A stretch of DNA of 64,000 nt. Source: Nemorincola caseinilytica (GTDB taxonomy: Bacteria > Bacteroidota > Bacteroidia > Chitinophagales > Chitinophagaceae). The stretch spans positions 114,777 through 178,776 of the forward strand of contig NZ_BAABFA010000009.1 in assembly GCF_039540515.1 (NCBI RefSeq), read 5' to 3'. Below the pieces are notes generated by a model that was not told the DNA's origin, did no database searches, and saw only the letters and a list, made by a program, of their open reading frames with translations. The position numbers and the translations under genes were made by a program. Shown one piece after another: positions 16,757 through 25,000 of the stretch (position 1 is its first letter; each line of letters opens with the position of its first letter).

Positions 16757-18316
16757 ATGAACAAAGAACTTATCATCAACTCGTCGGGCGAGGGGGTAGA
16801 GTTAGCGTTGCTTGAAGACAAAAAGCTCGTCGAACTACACTTCGAACGGGGGCAGGGCCAATTTGCCGTGGGCGATATATACCTCGGCAAGGTCAAAAAG
16901 CTCATGCCCGGCCTCAATGCCGTGTTCGTAGATGTAGGATACGAAAAGGATGCTTTTCTTCACTACACCGACCTCAGCCCATACCTGCGCTCCCTGCTCA
17001 AGTTCACCAAAAGCAGCATAGAAGATACCGCCAACTGGGGCGACGACTTCGGCCGCTTCAAGAACGAGGCCGAGATACTGAAGTCCGGCAAGATCACCGA
17101 GGTCTTTACCGGCAAACCCGAGATACTGGTACAGGTGCTCAAAGAGCCCATCTCATCCAAAGGCCCGCGCCTTAGCTGCGAGATATCGCTGCCCGGCCGC
17201 TTTGTGGTCATGACCCCGTTCAACGATGTGGTGGCCATATCGCGCAAGATACATTCTGCCGAGGAGCGCAAACGCCTGCAGCGCATAGTAGAAAGCATAA
17301 AGCCGAAGAACTTTGGCGTGATAGTGCGTACCGCTGCAGAAGGCAAGAACACTGCCGAGCTGCATACCGACCTGCTGGAGCTGGAGAAGATGTGGAAGGG
17401 CATACAGAAGAACCTGAAAGGCGCCAAGCCACCACAAATGATAATGAGCGAGCAGGACAAGACAACGTCCATCCTGCGCGACATGCTCAACGACAGCTTT
17501 CAGAAAGTAGTGGTGAACGACAAGGCCCTGCTGGGCGTAGCCCGGGATTATATATCCAAGGTGTCGCCCGGGCAGGAGGATATAGTAACGCTGCACAGCA
17601 ACGGACAACCTATATTCGACACCTTTGGCGTATCAAAGCAGGTGAAGGCCGCCTTTGGCAAGACCGTGAACCTCAATAGCGGCGCCTACCTCATCATAGA
17701 GCATACCGAGGCCCTGCACGTCATAGATGTGAATAGCGGCACCCGCAGCCCCGAGGCCGGACAGGAGGCCAATGCCCTTGCCACCAACCTGGAAGCCGCA
17801 CAGGAGATAGTGCGCCAGATGCGCCTGCGCGACCTTGGCGGCATCATCATCATCGACTTCATAGACATGAAGCTGGCCGAGAACCGCAAGCAACTGCACG
17901 ATGCCGTGGAGCAACTGATGGTGAACGACCGCGCACGCCATACGGTACTGCCTATATCCAAGTTCGGCCTGATGCAGATAACGCGCCAGCGCCTGCGGCC
18001 CGAGATAAACATCAGTACGGCCGAGGTATGCCCTACCTGCAAAGGCACCGGCAAGATAGGCCCGTCCATACTACTGGCAGACGATATAGAGAAAGACCTG
18101 AAGTATGTGGTAAGCCAGGGCCTGCGATCGCTGAAGCTATATGTACACCCTATAGTAGAGGCCTACCTTACCAAGGGTACCTTCTTCAAGCCATCCATAG
18201 CCAAAAAGTGGGAAAAAGAGCACAAGACAAAGCTGAAGATAGTGGTGGACAACAATTCGCCCATCACCGAATATAACTTCTACGACGCCCAGACCGACGA
18301 CCTTATAAAGCTGTAA
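16757..18316 (+). CDS. rng: Ribonuclease E/G family endoribonuclease
   Basis: A 519-residue RNase G-type enzyme that cuts single-stranded RNA in rRNA maturation and mRNA turnover. The S1-like domain is at the N-terminus (GDIYLGKVKKLMPGLNAVFV, YEKDAFLHYTDL). The catalytic core shows NSGAYLIIEHTEALHVIDVN with its two metal-binding acidic residues (Asp in IDVN and in IIIDFIDM). The zinc-link motif appears as CPTCKGTGKI. The C-terminal scaffold of RNase E is absent. I chose the ATG at 16757, which gives the family's normal N-terminus (MNKELIINSSGEG), over an in-frame TTG at 16715. It probably follows HU, the TPR gene and the tiny basic protein in one cluster. Confidence 0.95.
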   Translation: MNKELIINSSGEGVELALLEDKKLVELHFERGQGQFAVGDIYLGKVKKLMPGLNAVFVDVGYEKDAFLHYTDLSPYLRSLLKFTKSSIEDTANWGDDFGRFKNEAEILKSGKITEVFTGKPEILVQVLKEPISSKGPRLSCEISLPGRFVVMTPFNDVVAISRKIHSAEERKRLQRIVESIKPKNFGVIVRTAAEGKNTAELHTDLLELEKMWKGIQKNLKGAKPPQMIMSEQDKTTSILRDMLNDSFQKVVVNDKALLGVARDYISKVSPGQEDIVTLHSNGQPIFDTFGVSKQVKAAFGKTVNLNSGAYLIIEHTEALHVIDVNSGTRSPEAGQEANALATNLEAAQEIVRQMRLRDLGGIIIIDFIDMKLAENRKQLHDAVEQLMVNDRARHTVLPISKFGLMQITRQRLRPEINISTAEVCPTCKGTGKIGPSILLADDIEKDLKYVVSQGLRSLKLYVHPIVEAYLTKGTFFKPSIAKKWEKEHKTKLKIVVDNNSPITEYNFYDAQTDDLIKL

Positions 18317-18323
18317 AGCAGCA

Positions 18324-19607
18324 TTATATCACCACTACTTCGTGGAAATCGGTAGGGACAAGATATTTCTGAGCAAGCGCCTGCAGTGATGCAGGCGTTA
18401 TTGTTTTGTAGGTCTGCACATTGCTGTAGAAATAGTTCGCATCGAAGCCATTGAGAATGAGCGAACGCCAGCGGCGCAGTATAGAGAAGGGACCATCGAG
18501 GTCGCCGAGAATGCCACCCAGCAGGTAGTTCTTTACCAGCAGCAGCTCTTCATCGTCCACGGCCTCGTTGCACAGCACTTCCATTTCATGGTATATCTCT
18601 TTCACGGCCTTCTCTGTCACCTCGGTGCCGGTCTCGGTATGTATTATCATAGAGCCGCCGCCTATCTCGGGCGTTATAGAGCTGTATATGCCGTAGGTGT
18701 AGCCTTTCTCCTCGCGTATATTGCTCATGAGGCGCGAGCCGAAATAGCCGCCGAAAACGGTATTGAGCACCACCATAGGCGTATAGTCGGGGTGGTGGCG
18801 GTTGGGGAACAGGCGGCCTACGCGTACAGCGCCCTGCACACCATTGGGGTCGTTGCTTACCCTGTGTATCTTCTCCGGTACGGTCTGTATGGCATGCAGG
18901 CCGCGTACTATGCTGACAGCAGGGTATACCGTAGTACCGAACACACTGTTCAGCAACTGTACCTCCTTGTCGCCTATGTTGCCCGCCATGAACATCTTTA
19001 CGTTAGCCAGGCTGTATTGTGTCTTATAGAATGCTGCAAGGTCATCGCGGGTGATGGCCTCTATACCCTCCTGCCGCGAGAATCTGCCATAGGGATGCTC
19101 GCTGCCATAGAGCAGTGCATCTATACGCTGATTGGCCACGAACTCGCACTGGCGCAGGCTCACCAGCAGCTTCTGCACCGCATTGCGCTTGTGCAGGGCC
19201 ACCTCGTGCTCGGGGAATGTATTATCGGTGAGTATCTCGTGTACTATAGGCAGTAGTACCGGCAGGTGCTTTGTGAGCGAAAAAAGCGAGACGGTAGCAT
19301 AGTCGTTACTGGCACCCACTTTTAGCGTGGCACCATAATACTCCAGCGACTCATTGATCTGCGCAGCGGTATAGCGCGATGTGCCGCTCTTCATGAGCGC
19401 GGCAGTGGCCTGGGCCACCGATGCCTTGTGCTCGTACCACAGGCCCGCAGGAAATACCCAGTCTACCTGCACCACATCCTGCACACCGGCATTGAGCCAG
19501 TAGAGCGGCAGGCCATTACCCAGCGTAGTGGTAGTGATGGGCGGCAGCAGGTATTCGAACTCTACTGCATCGTGTATGGCGGGGGTTATGGTACGGTCTA
19601 GTGGCAT
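18324..19607 (-). CDS. M16-family peptidase homologue lacking the HxxEH zinc motif
   Basis: A 427-residue protein with the M16 (pitrilysin/processing-protease) fold. The N-terminal half has TLGNGLPLYWL and AALMKSGTSRYTAAQINESL, where active members have HxxEHMxFKGT; here the histidines and glutamate are missing, so it should not bind zinc. The C-terminal half keeps the R/Y substrate-binding motif as SNIREEKGYTYGIYSS. In the family such proteins are the non-catalytic partner of a two-subunit protease. The catalytic partner is usually next to it, but here the neighbours are a thioesterase and rng. It has no evident signal peptide. Confidence 0.85.
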   Translation of the reverse strand: MPLDRTITPAIHDAVEFEYLLPPITTTTLGNGLPLYWLNAGVQDVVQVDWVFPAGLWYEHKASVAQATAALMKSGTSRYTAAQINESLEYYGATLKVGASNDYATVSLFSLTKHLPVLLPIVHEILTDNTFPEHEVALHKRNAVQKLLVSLRQCEFVANQRIDALLYGSEHPYGRFSRQEGIEAITRDDLAAFYKTQYSLANVKMFMAGNIGDKEVQLLNSVFGTTVYPAVSIVRGLHAIQTVPEKIHRVSNDPNGVQGAVRVGRLFPNRHHPDYTPMVVLNTVFGGYFGSRLMSNIREEKGYTYGIYSSITPEIGGGSMIIHTETGTEVTEKAVKEIYHEMEVLCNEAVDDEELLLVKNYLLGGILGDLDGPFSILRRWRSLILNGFDANYFYSNVQTYKTITPASLQALAQKYLVPTDFHEVVVI

Positions 19608-19635
19608 GTAGCAGGTATTTACAGCGAATGTAGTA

Positions 19636-20151
19636 CTATGGTTTCACAAAAAGCGCGCGCAGCTCACCTGCCTCTTCGGCCTTCATTTTGCCGCCCAGTA
19701 CCAGCCTCACCTGCCTGCGGCGCAGCGCACCATCGAACATGCGCTTCTCCTCATCGGTCTCGGGTATGAGCTCGGGTACCTTGCGGGGCTTGCCATTGGG
19801 GTCCAGGGCCACGAATGTGAGGTAAGCCTCGTTAGAAACATATTTGTACTGTGCCGTAAGGTCTTCGCCCCATACACGCAGGTATACCTCCATAGAGGTA
19901 TTGAACGAGCGGGTGAGCTTGGCCTCTATGGTCAGCAGGTTGCCCAGCTTTATAGGGTTGGAGAACGATACATTATCTACCGATGCCGTTACCACCGGGC
20001 AGTTGCAATGCTTCTGGGCAGATATGGCAGCGGCTATGTCCATCCAGTGCATAAGGCGGCCACCCATCAGGTTGCCCAGCACATTGGTATCGTTGGGCAG
20101 TATCAGCTCCGACATCACTACGAAGGTGTCCTGCGGGCGTTTTGCTTTCAT
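19636..20151 (-). CDS. Hotdog-fold acyl-CoA thioesterase
   Basis: A 171-residue cytoplasmic thioesterase of the YciA/BACH type, which releases free CoA from acyl-CoAs. The N-terminal VVMSELILPNDTNVLGNLMG and GGRLMHWMDIAAAISAQKH are the characteristic hotdog helix with the active-site Asn/Asp. SVDNVSFSNPIKLGNLLTIE and the strand EVYLRVWGE follow. The C-terminus (RRRQVRLVLGGKMKAEEA) is basic and less conserved. It lies 28 bases upstream of the M16 homologue and may be cotranscribed with it. A consensus promoter box sits just upstream. Confidence 0.88.
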   Translation of the reverse strand: MKAKRPQDTFVVMSELILPNDTNVLGNLMGGRLMHWMDIAAAISAQKHCNCPVVTASVDNVSFSNPIKLGNLLTIEAKLTRSFNTSMEVYLRVWGEDLTAQYKYVSNEAYLTFVALDPNGKPRKVPELIPETDEEKRMFDGALRRRQVRLVLGGKMKAEEAGELRALFVKP

Positions 20152-20173
20152 TTTACGGCTGTTTATTTGCGCG

Positions 20174-20181
20174 CAAAGGTA
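20174..20181 (-). promoter_or_regulatory. TAnnTTTG -7 element of the thioesterase gene
   Basis: Minus-strand TACCTTTG lies 22 bases before the ATG at 20151, giving a leader of about 16 bases. Confidence 0.55.
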
Positions 20182-20208
20182 TCTTATAATGCTGTTATAG
20201 GAATGTTG

Positions 20209-21684
20209 TTATTTAACGAACTCTGCGTAAGGCATTACCACATATGGTTGTGTGGTATCGGGGTGGTAATAGTCGGGGTTCAGATCCTTGGGGGTGAGGT
20301 AGGTAAAGCAGAAACTAAAGCCGGTGCTATCGGCCTTCATGGCTGCAAAGGCCTGCTTATCTTCCCGGTTGTTGAAGTCAATGAAACGGAAAGAGCGTTG
20401 CGGCATATCGCCCATGGCGGCCGATACGAAGAGGGATTCTTCGGGCAGCACCCAGTGGAGCTGCAACTTTCGGGGAAGATCGCCGGGGTCGGAGAGGGCC
20501 AGTTTGGTGATGTTCTTTTTGCGCATCTGCGCGAACACTTCTTTCATGAAGGTGGTACGCCAGACGAATTTCTCTGAAGAGGCTACTATGTAGCCCGAGC
20601 GCACCAGTATAATAGCAGCAAGCATGATGATGGCCGTGCGGGCCCGCATGTGCTGCACAAGGGTGAGCGCGAAAGGCGCTGCAATGATGATGCCCAGGCT
20701 GGCCCATTCGGTCTCTATGTGTGCAAGGGCAGTAGAGTCGCCATAGTTGGCAAACACGATGCCCATGAGCGAGCAATAGCCCAGCACACCCAGCACCAGG
20801 TAGCCGGCAATGAGCCTGTAGCCATGTTTTACAAGCAGCGCTAGGCTGATAAGTAACAGCAATGCAGCACTCCAGTAATTGGTGAGGCAGCGCTGAAGGA
20901 ACAGCTTTATCACTGTAGTATCGAAGGCCTTCCAGAGGTCGGGGATGGAGATCTTCAAAAGGGCGTGCAGATGCTCTCTTTCGTAGGTCTGCGAGGAGCC
21001 CGATGAATTGAGCTTTACCAGGCAAAGCCCTACTAACAGGGCACTGAGCGCTATCATGGTGCGCATGGGTACCGGCCTGTCTTTCTGCAGCATCATATAC
21101 ACCCATATATAGGCCAGCGGCACGAATACTATGAAATGGCTGGATGCCGCGAGGAAGAGCAGCACTACAAATGGTAGCAGCAACAGAACGAAGTGGACCC
21201 TGCGCTGAGACATGTATACCAGCAGCCCGAACATGAGGAACATCCATGCTATGCCCTGGTGCAGCTCGTCGTTGATGAGGAAGTAAGAGTCGCTGACAAA
21301 GAGGAAATAGTAGAGGCACATGAGTATAGCAAGGCCATACTGCCTCAGCCCCTTTACCAGTATACCGGCAACAAGAAAATAGAATAGGTTGAAACTAAGC
21401 GAATAGGCTATGAGTATGCCCCGCAGCGACAGGTGCAGCTTGGTGCCTATGAGCGGCACTATCTGTGTGATGAAGGAGCCATAACGCTCGTTCTGTATAT
21501 AGAGCCGCTTGTAGTTGGTGATGCTGAACGCTATGAATGCCGTATCGGCGAACATACGCTCCTGGTACCACAGCACAGCACCTACTGCCAGCAGGAAAAG
21601 CCCTGCCAACGCTACATATGCGGTACGCTGCATGGAGGCATCTCCGGGCGAGAGTGGGGCGCTAAAGGTATTTTCTTTGCTCAA
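20209..21684 (-). CDS. Polytopic inner-membrane protein of unknown function
   Basis: A 491-residue protein with roughly ten to twelve hydrophobic helices, followed by a hydrophilic C-terminal domain of about 110 residues (from about KFVWRTTFMKEV to the end). The layout of many helices followed by a soluble tail resembles lipid-linked sugar glycosyltransferases or EpsG-like polymerases, but I see no diagnostic catalytic motif, so I do not assign a function. Two starts are possible: ATG at 21684 or ATG at 21633 (MQRTAYVALAG), the second giving a tighter start to the first helix. It stands between the thioesterase and carB on the same strand. Confidence 0.7.
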   Translation of the reverse strand: MSKENTFSAPLSPGDASMQRTAYVALAGLFLLAVGAVLWYQERMFADTAFIAFSITNYKRLYIQNERYGSFITQIVPLIGTKLHLSLRGILIAYSLSFNLFYFLVAGILVKGLRQYGLAILMCLYYFLFVSDSYFLINDELHQGIAWMFLMFGLLVYMSQRRVHFVLLLLPFVVLLFLAASSHFIVFVPLAYIWVYMMLQKDRPVPMRTMIALSALLVGLCLVKLNSSGSSQTYEREHLHALLKISIPDLWKAFDTTVIKLFLQRCLTNYWSAALLLLISLALLVKHGYRLIAGYLVLGVLGYCSLMGIVFANYGDSTALAHIETEWASLGIIIAAPFALTLVQHMRARTAIIMLAAIILVRSGYIVASSEKFVWRTTFMKEVFAQMRKKNITKLALSDPGDLPRKLQLHWVLPEESLFVSAAMGDMPQRSFRFIDFNNREDKQAFAAMKADSTGFSFCFTYLTPKDLNPDYYHPDTTQPYVVMPYAEFVK

Positions 21685-21772
21685 GTGATATAGCTGAAAT
21701 GTATAAAAAGCAACAGCACATACCGAATGGGTATGTGCTGTAAAAATAGGTCATAATACTTTAAGGACAGGC

Positions 21773-24682
21773 CTACTTGCTGAGGTGCATGCTGCGCTCT
21801 TTGTACAACTGGCGGAACCATGGGTCGCGCAGGTTCTTGATGAACCTGATGGCCTCGCCGGTGCTCTTCATTTCGGGGCCCAGCTCTTTGTTCACATTCG
21901 GGAACTTGTTGAAGCTGAAGATAGGCTCCTTCACGGCAAAGCCTTCCAGCTTCTTCTCTATTTTGAAGTCCTTCAGTTTCTTCTCGCCCATCATCACTTT
22001 AGTAGCTATGTTGAGGTAAGGTATGCCGTATGCCTTGGCTATGAATGGTGTGGTGCGGCTGGCGCGGGGGTTGGCCTCTATAACGTATACCTTGCCATCC
22101 TTTATGGCGAACTGTATGTTTATGAGACCTTTCACATTCAGGCGCAGGGCTATCTTCTTTGCTATGTCGGCCATTTCGTCCACTACCAGCGGGCCCAGGT
22201 TGAAGACGGGCAGCAGCGCATGGCTGTCGCCGCTGTGTATACCTGCGGGCTCTATATGCTCCATTATGCCCATGATGTGTACTTCCTCGCCATCGCATAT
22301 GGCATCTACCTCGGCCTCCTGGCAGCGGTCCAGGAAGTGGTCTATGAGTATCTTGTTGCCGGGCAGGTGCTTCAGCAGGCTTACCACGCTCTTTTCCAAC
22401 TCTTCATCGTTTATGACGATGCGCATGCGCTGGCCACCCAGTACATATGATGGGCGCACCAGTACAGGATAGCCTACTTCCTTGGCCACATCTATGGCCT
22501 CGTCGGTAGTGTATGCGGTACCGTAGCGTGGATAAGGTATGTTCAGCTCTTTCAGCGTATCGCTGAAGCGGCCGCGGTCTTCGGCTATGTCCATGTTATC
22601 GAACGATGTACCGATGATCTTGATACCCTTCTCATGCAGTTTCTTGGCCAGCTTCAGTGCGGTCTGGCCACCAAGCTGCACCACTACGCCCTCGGGCTGC
22701 TCATGCTCTATTATCTCCCACAGGTGTTCCCAGTTCACAGGTTCGAAGTACAGCTTATCGGCTATATCGAAATCGGTAGAAACGGTCTCGGGGTTGCAGT
22801 TCACCATTATAGCCTCGTAGCCGCTTTCGCGTATGGCTATCAGGCCGTGTGTGCAGCAGTAGTCGAACTCTATACCCTGGCCTATGCGGTTGGGGCCCGA
22901 GCCCAGCACTATTATCTTCTTCTTGTCGGTGCGTATGCTTTCGTTAGCCCCTCCCTCTTGAAGGGAGATAGAGGGGGCTTCGAATGTGCTGTAGTAGTAT
23001 GGCGTTTTGGCCTCGAACTCGGCGCTGCAGGTATCCACCATCTTGAACACGCGGGTGATGCCCAGCTTCTTGCGGTATTCGTACACTTCCTCGGCAGTGC
23101 AGTCAAGCAGCAGGTCGGCTATCTGCTCGTCGCCAAAGCCCATCTGCTTCATGCTGCGCAGGAAGGGTGCGGGCATAGCAGAAAGGTGCCTGAATTTCTT
23201 GGCCTCTGCCTCCATGTTCACTATGTCCTGTATCTGGTACAGGAACCAGCGGTCTATCTGTGTAAGCTCGCGTATGGTCTTTATAGATACGCCTGCGGCC
23301 ATTGCCTCCTTTATGCGGAAGATGCGGTCCCATGTGGGGCGCTTCAGTGTATCTATCAGCTCTTCGGGGCGCAGCCTGCTGGTACTGATGAATGAAAGGC
23401 CTGTAGCATTGTTCTCCAGGCTCTGGCAGGCCTTTTGCAGGGCCTCGGGGAAGGTGCGGCCTATGGCCATCACCTCGCCTACAGACTTCATCTGGAAGCC
23501 CAGTGTATCGTCCGCGCCTTTGAACTTGTCGAAGTTCCAGCGGGGCATTTTTACGATCACATAATCGAGCGCGGGCTCGAAGTAGGCCGATGTGGTCTTG
23601 GTGATCTGGTTGCTCAGTTCATCCAGCGCATAGCCTATGGCCAGCTTGGCGGCTATCTTGGCTATGGGGTAGCCAGTGGCCTTTGATGCCAGTGCCGACG
23701 AGCGGCTTACGCGTGGGTTTATCTCTATGGCTATTATCTCCTCGGTATTGGGGTTCAGCGCGAACTGTACATTACAGCCACCGGCAAAGTTGCCCAGGTC
23801 GCGCATCATCATGATGGCGGTATTGCGCATAAGCTGGAAGGCGGTATCGCTCAGGGTCATGGCAGGCGCTACGGTAATGCTGTCGCCCGTGTGTATGCCC
23901 ATCGGGTCGAAGTTCTCTACGGTGCATATGATGGCCACATTGTCGTTGCTGTCGCGCAGCAGCTCCAGCTCGAATTCCTTCCAGCCCATTACTGCCTGCT
24001 CTACCAGCACCTCATGTATGGGCGATGCCGTGAGGCCGCGGTCCAATGCCGCATCCAGGTCTTCTTTATGATAAACGATGCTGCCACCCGTACCGCCCAG
24101 CGTGAAAGAAGGACGGATAACTACCGGCTGAAAACCGGAGTACACAACATTGGAGCTGGGCAGGCTGTTGCCGGTATTGCCTGCGGCCGATACCTGCAGT
24201 TCCTGTGCGAACTCCTTTCCTTCCAGCAGCGAGTTGGCCGTTCTTGCCTTTGCGATAGGCACGCCCAGCTCTATCATCCACTTGCGGAAGAGCTCCCTGT
24301 CCTCGGCCTTGTCTATGGCTTTTATGTCCACACCTATGAGGCGCACGTTAAAGCGTTCCCATATGCCCAGTTCCTCGGCCTCTTTGGCAAGGTTCAGGGC
24401 CGTCTGGCCGCCCATGGTGGGCAGTACGGCGTCTATGTCGTTCTCTTCCAGTATCTGCTCTATGCTTTCTACCGTAAGGGGCAGCAGGTATACCCTGTCG
24501 GCCATTATGGGGTCGGTCATGATGGTGGCAGGGTTGGAGTTGATGAGGACGACCTTTATGCCCTCTTCCCTGAGGCTCCTGGCAGCCTGTGAACCGGAAT
24601 AGTCGAATTCGCAGGCCTGGCCTATAACAATGGGGCCCGAGCCTATGATGAGCACACTTTTAATAGAGAGATCGCGCGGCAT
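21773..24682 (-). CDS. carB: Carbamoyl-phosphate synthase large chain, without MGS domain and with two insertions
   Basis: CarB makes carbamoyl phosphate from ammonia (passed from CarA), bicarbonate and two ATP, for pyrimidines and arginine. Both ATP-grasp halves are present (SVLIIGSGPIVIGQACEFDY at the start, IIVLGSGPNRIGQGIEFDY from about residue 592). At 969 residues it is about 100 shorter than the E. coli enzyme because it ends about 40 residues after ELGPEMKSTGEAIRF, lacking the C-terminal allosteric (MGS-like) domain. Two stretches look inserted: residues about 162-184, between EFAQ and PVVIRPSFTLGG, and about 569-580, where a palindromic repeat is read in frame. The frame stays open throughout. 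carA is not in the window. Confidence 0.96.
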   Translation of the reverse strand: MPRDLSIKSVLIIGSGPIVIGQACEFDYSGSQAARSLREEGIKVVLINSNPATIMTDPIMADRVYLLPLTVESIEQILEENDIDAVLPTMGGQTALNLAKEAEELGIWERFNVRLIGVDIKAIDKAEDRELFRKWMIELGVPIAKARTANSLLEGKEFAQELQVSAAGNTGNSLPSSNVVYSGFQPVVIRPSFTLGGTGGSIVYHKEDLDAALDRGLTASPIHEVLVEQAVMGWKEFELELLRDSNDNVAIICTVENFDPMGIHTGDSITVAPAMTLSDTAFQLMRNTAIMMMRDLGNFAGGCNVQFALNPNTEEIIAIEINPRVSRSSALASKATGYPIAKIAAKLAIGYALDELSNQITKTTSAYFEPALDYVIVKMPRWNFDKFKGADDTLGFQMKSVGEVMAIGRTFPEALQKACQSLENNATGLSFISTSRLRPEELIDTLKRPTWDRIFRIKEAMAAGVSIKTIRELTQIDRWFLYQIQDIVNMEAEAKKFRHLSAMPAPFLRSMKQMGFGDEQIADLLLDCTAEEVYEYRKKLGITRVFKMVDTCSAEFEAKTPYYYSTFEAPSISLQEGGANESIRTDKKKIIVLGSGPNRIGQGIEFDYCCTHGLIAIRESGYEAIMVNCNPETVSTDFDIADKLYFEPVNWEHLWEIIEHEQPEGVVVQLGGQTALKLAKKLHEKGIKIIGTSFDNMDIAEDRGRFSDTLKELNIPYPRYGTAYTTDEAIDVAKEVGYPVLVRPSYVLGGQRMRIVINDEELEKSVVSLLKHLPGNKILIDHFLDRCQEAEVDAICDGEEVHIMGIMEHIEPAGIHSGDSHALLPVFNLGPLVVDEMADIAKKIALRLNVKGLINIQFAIKDGKVYVIEANPRASRTTPFIAKAYGIPYLNIATKVMMGEKKLKDFKIEKKLEGFAVKEPIFSFNKFPNVNKELGPEMKSTGEAIRFIKNLRDPWFRQLYKERSMHLSK
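22946..22979. repeat. Dispersed palindromic repeat inside carB (copy 2)
   Basis: A 34-base imperfect palindrome, starting AGCCCCTCCCTCTTG and ending GAGGGGGCT, lies within the carB coding sequence, where it encodes about 11 residues (APSISLQEGGA) between the two synthetase halves. It resembles the intergenic CCTCCC/GGGAGG palindromes elsewhere in this window. Confidence 0.75.
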
Positions 24683-24763
24683 TTGCAGATGAAGTAAAAA
24701 TGTAAAGAATAAATAACAAGGTCGCGATGAGCAGGTAATATACCGGGCTCAACGCCCGGGGCG

Positions 24764-24771
24764 CAAAAGTA
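24764..24771 (-). promoter_or_regulatory. TAnnTTTG -7 element of carB
   Basis: Minus-strand TACTTTTG, 81 bases before the carB ATG. Confidence 0.5.
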
Positions 24772-24917
24772 CAAAAAAACCGGATAGTTGAGCCGCCCGG
24801 CGGTGCGGACGTATAGAGAAAATATTTGTTTTGAAGTATGCGGGCATATGTGAATAACATGGTTAATTAAAATATGTCGTATTCAACAAATTACCCGTAG
24901 CAGCAGTATTATTTACC

Positions 24918-24925
24918 TAATTTTG
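24918..24925 (+). promoter_or_regulatory. TAnnTTTG -7 element of the mreBCD operon
   Basis: TAATTTTG, 75 bases before the mreB ATG. The leader would be about 68 bases. Confidence 0.5.
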
Positions 24926-25000
24926 CACGGGGCATTTCGTGCCCTTTGACGACACGCTTTTTTTCGCACATTTGCGATCATATAATAAACCATAGCCGTA

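Larger units (their letters stand above)
24683..25000. other. Divergent promoter region between carB and mreB
   Basis: No gene is seen here. It holds a minus-strand -7 box for carB (24764-24771), a plus-strand -7 box for mreB (24918-24925), and a small GC-rich inverted repeat (CCGGGC / GCCCGG at 24743-24759) at the very start of the predicted carB transcript. It could be a leader hairpin; no T tract follows. Confidence 0.5.
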
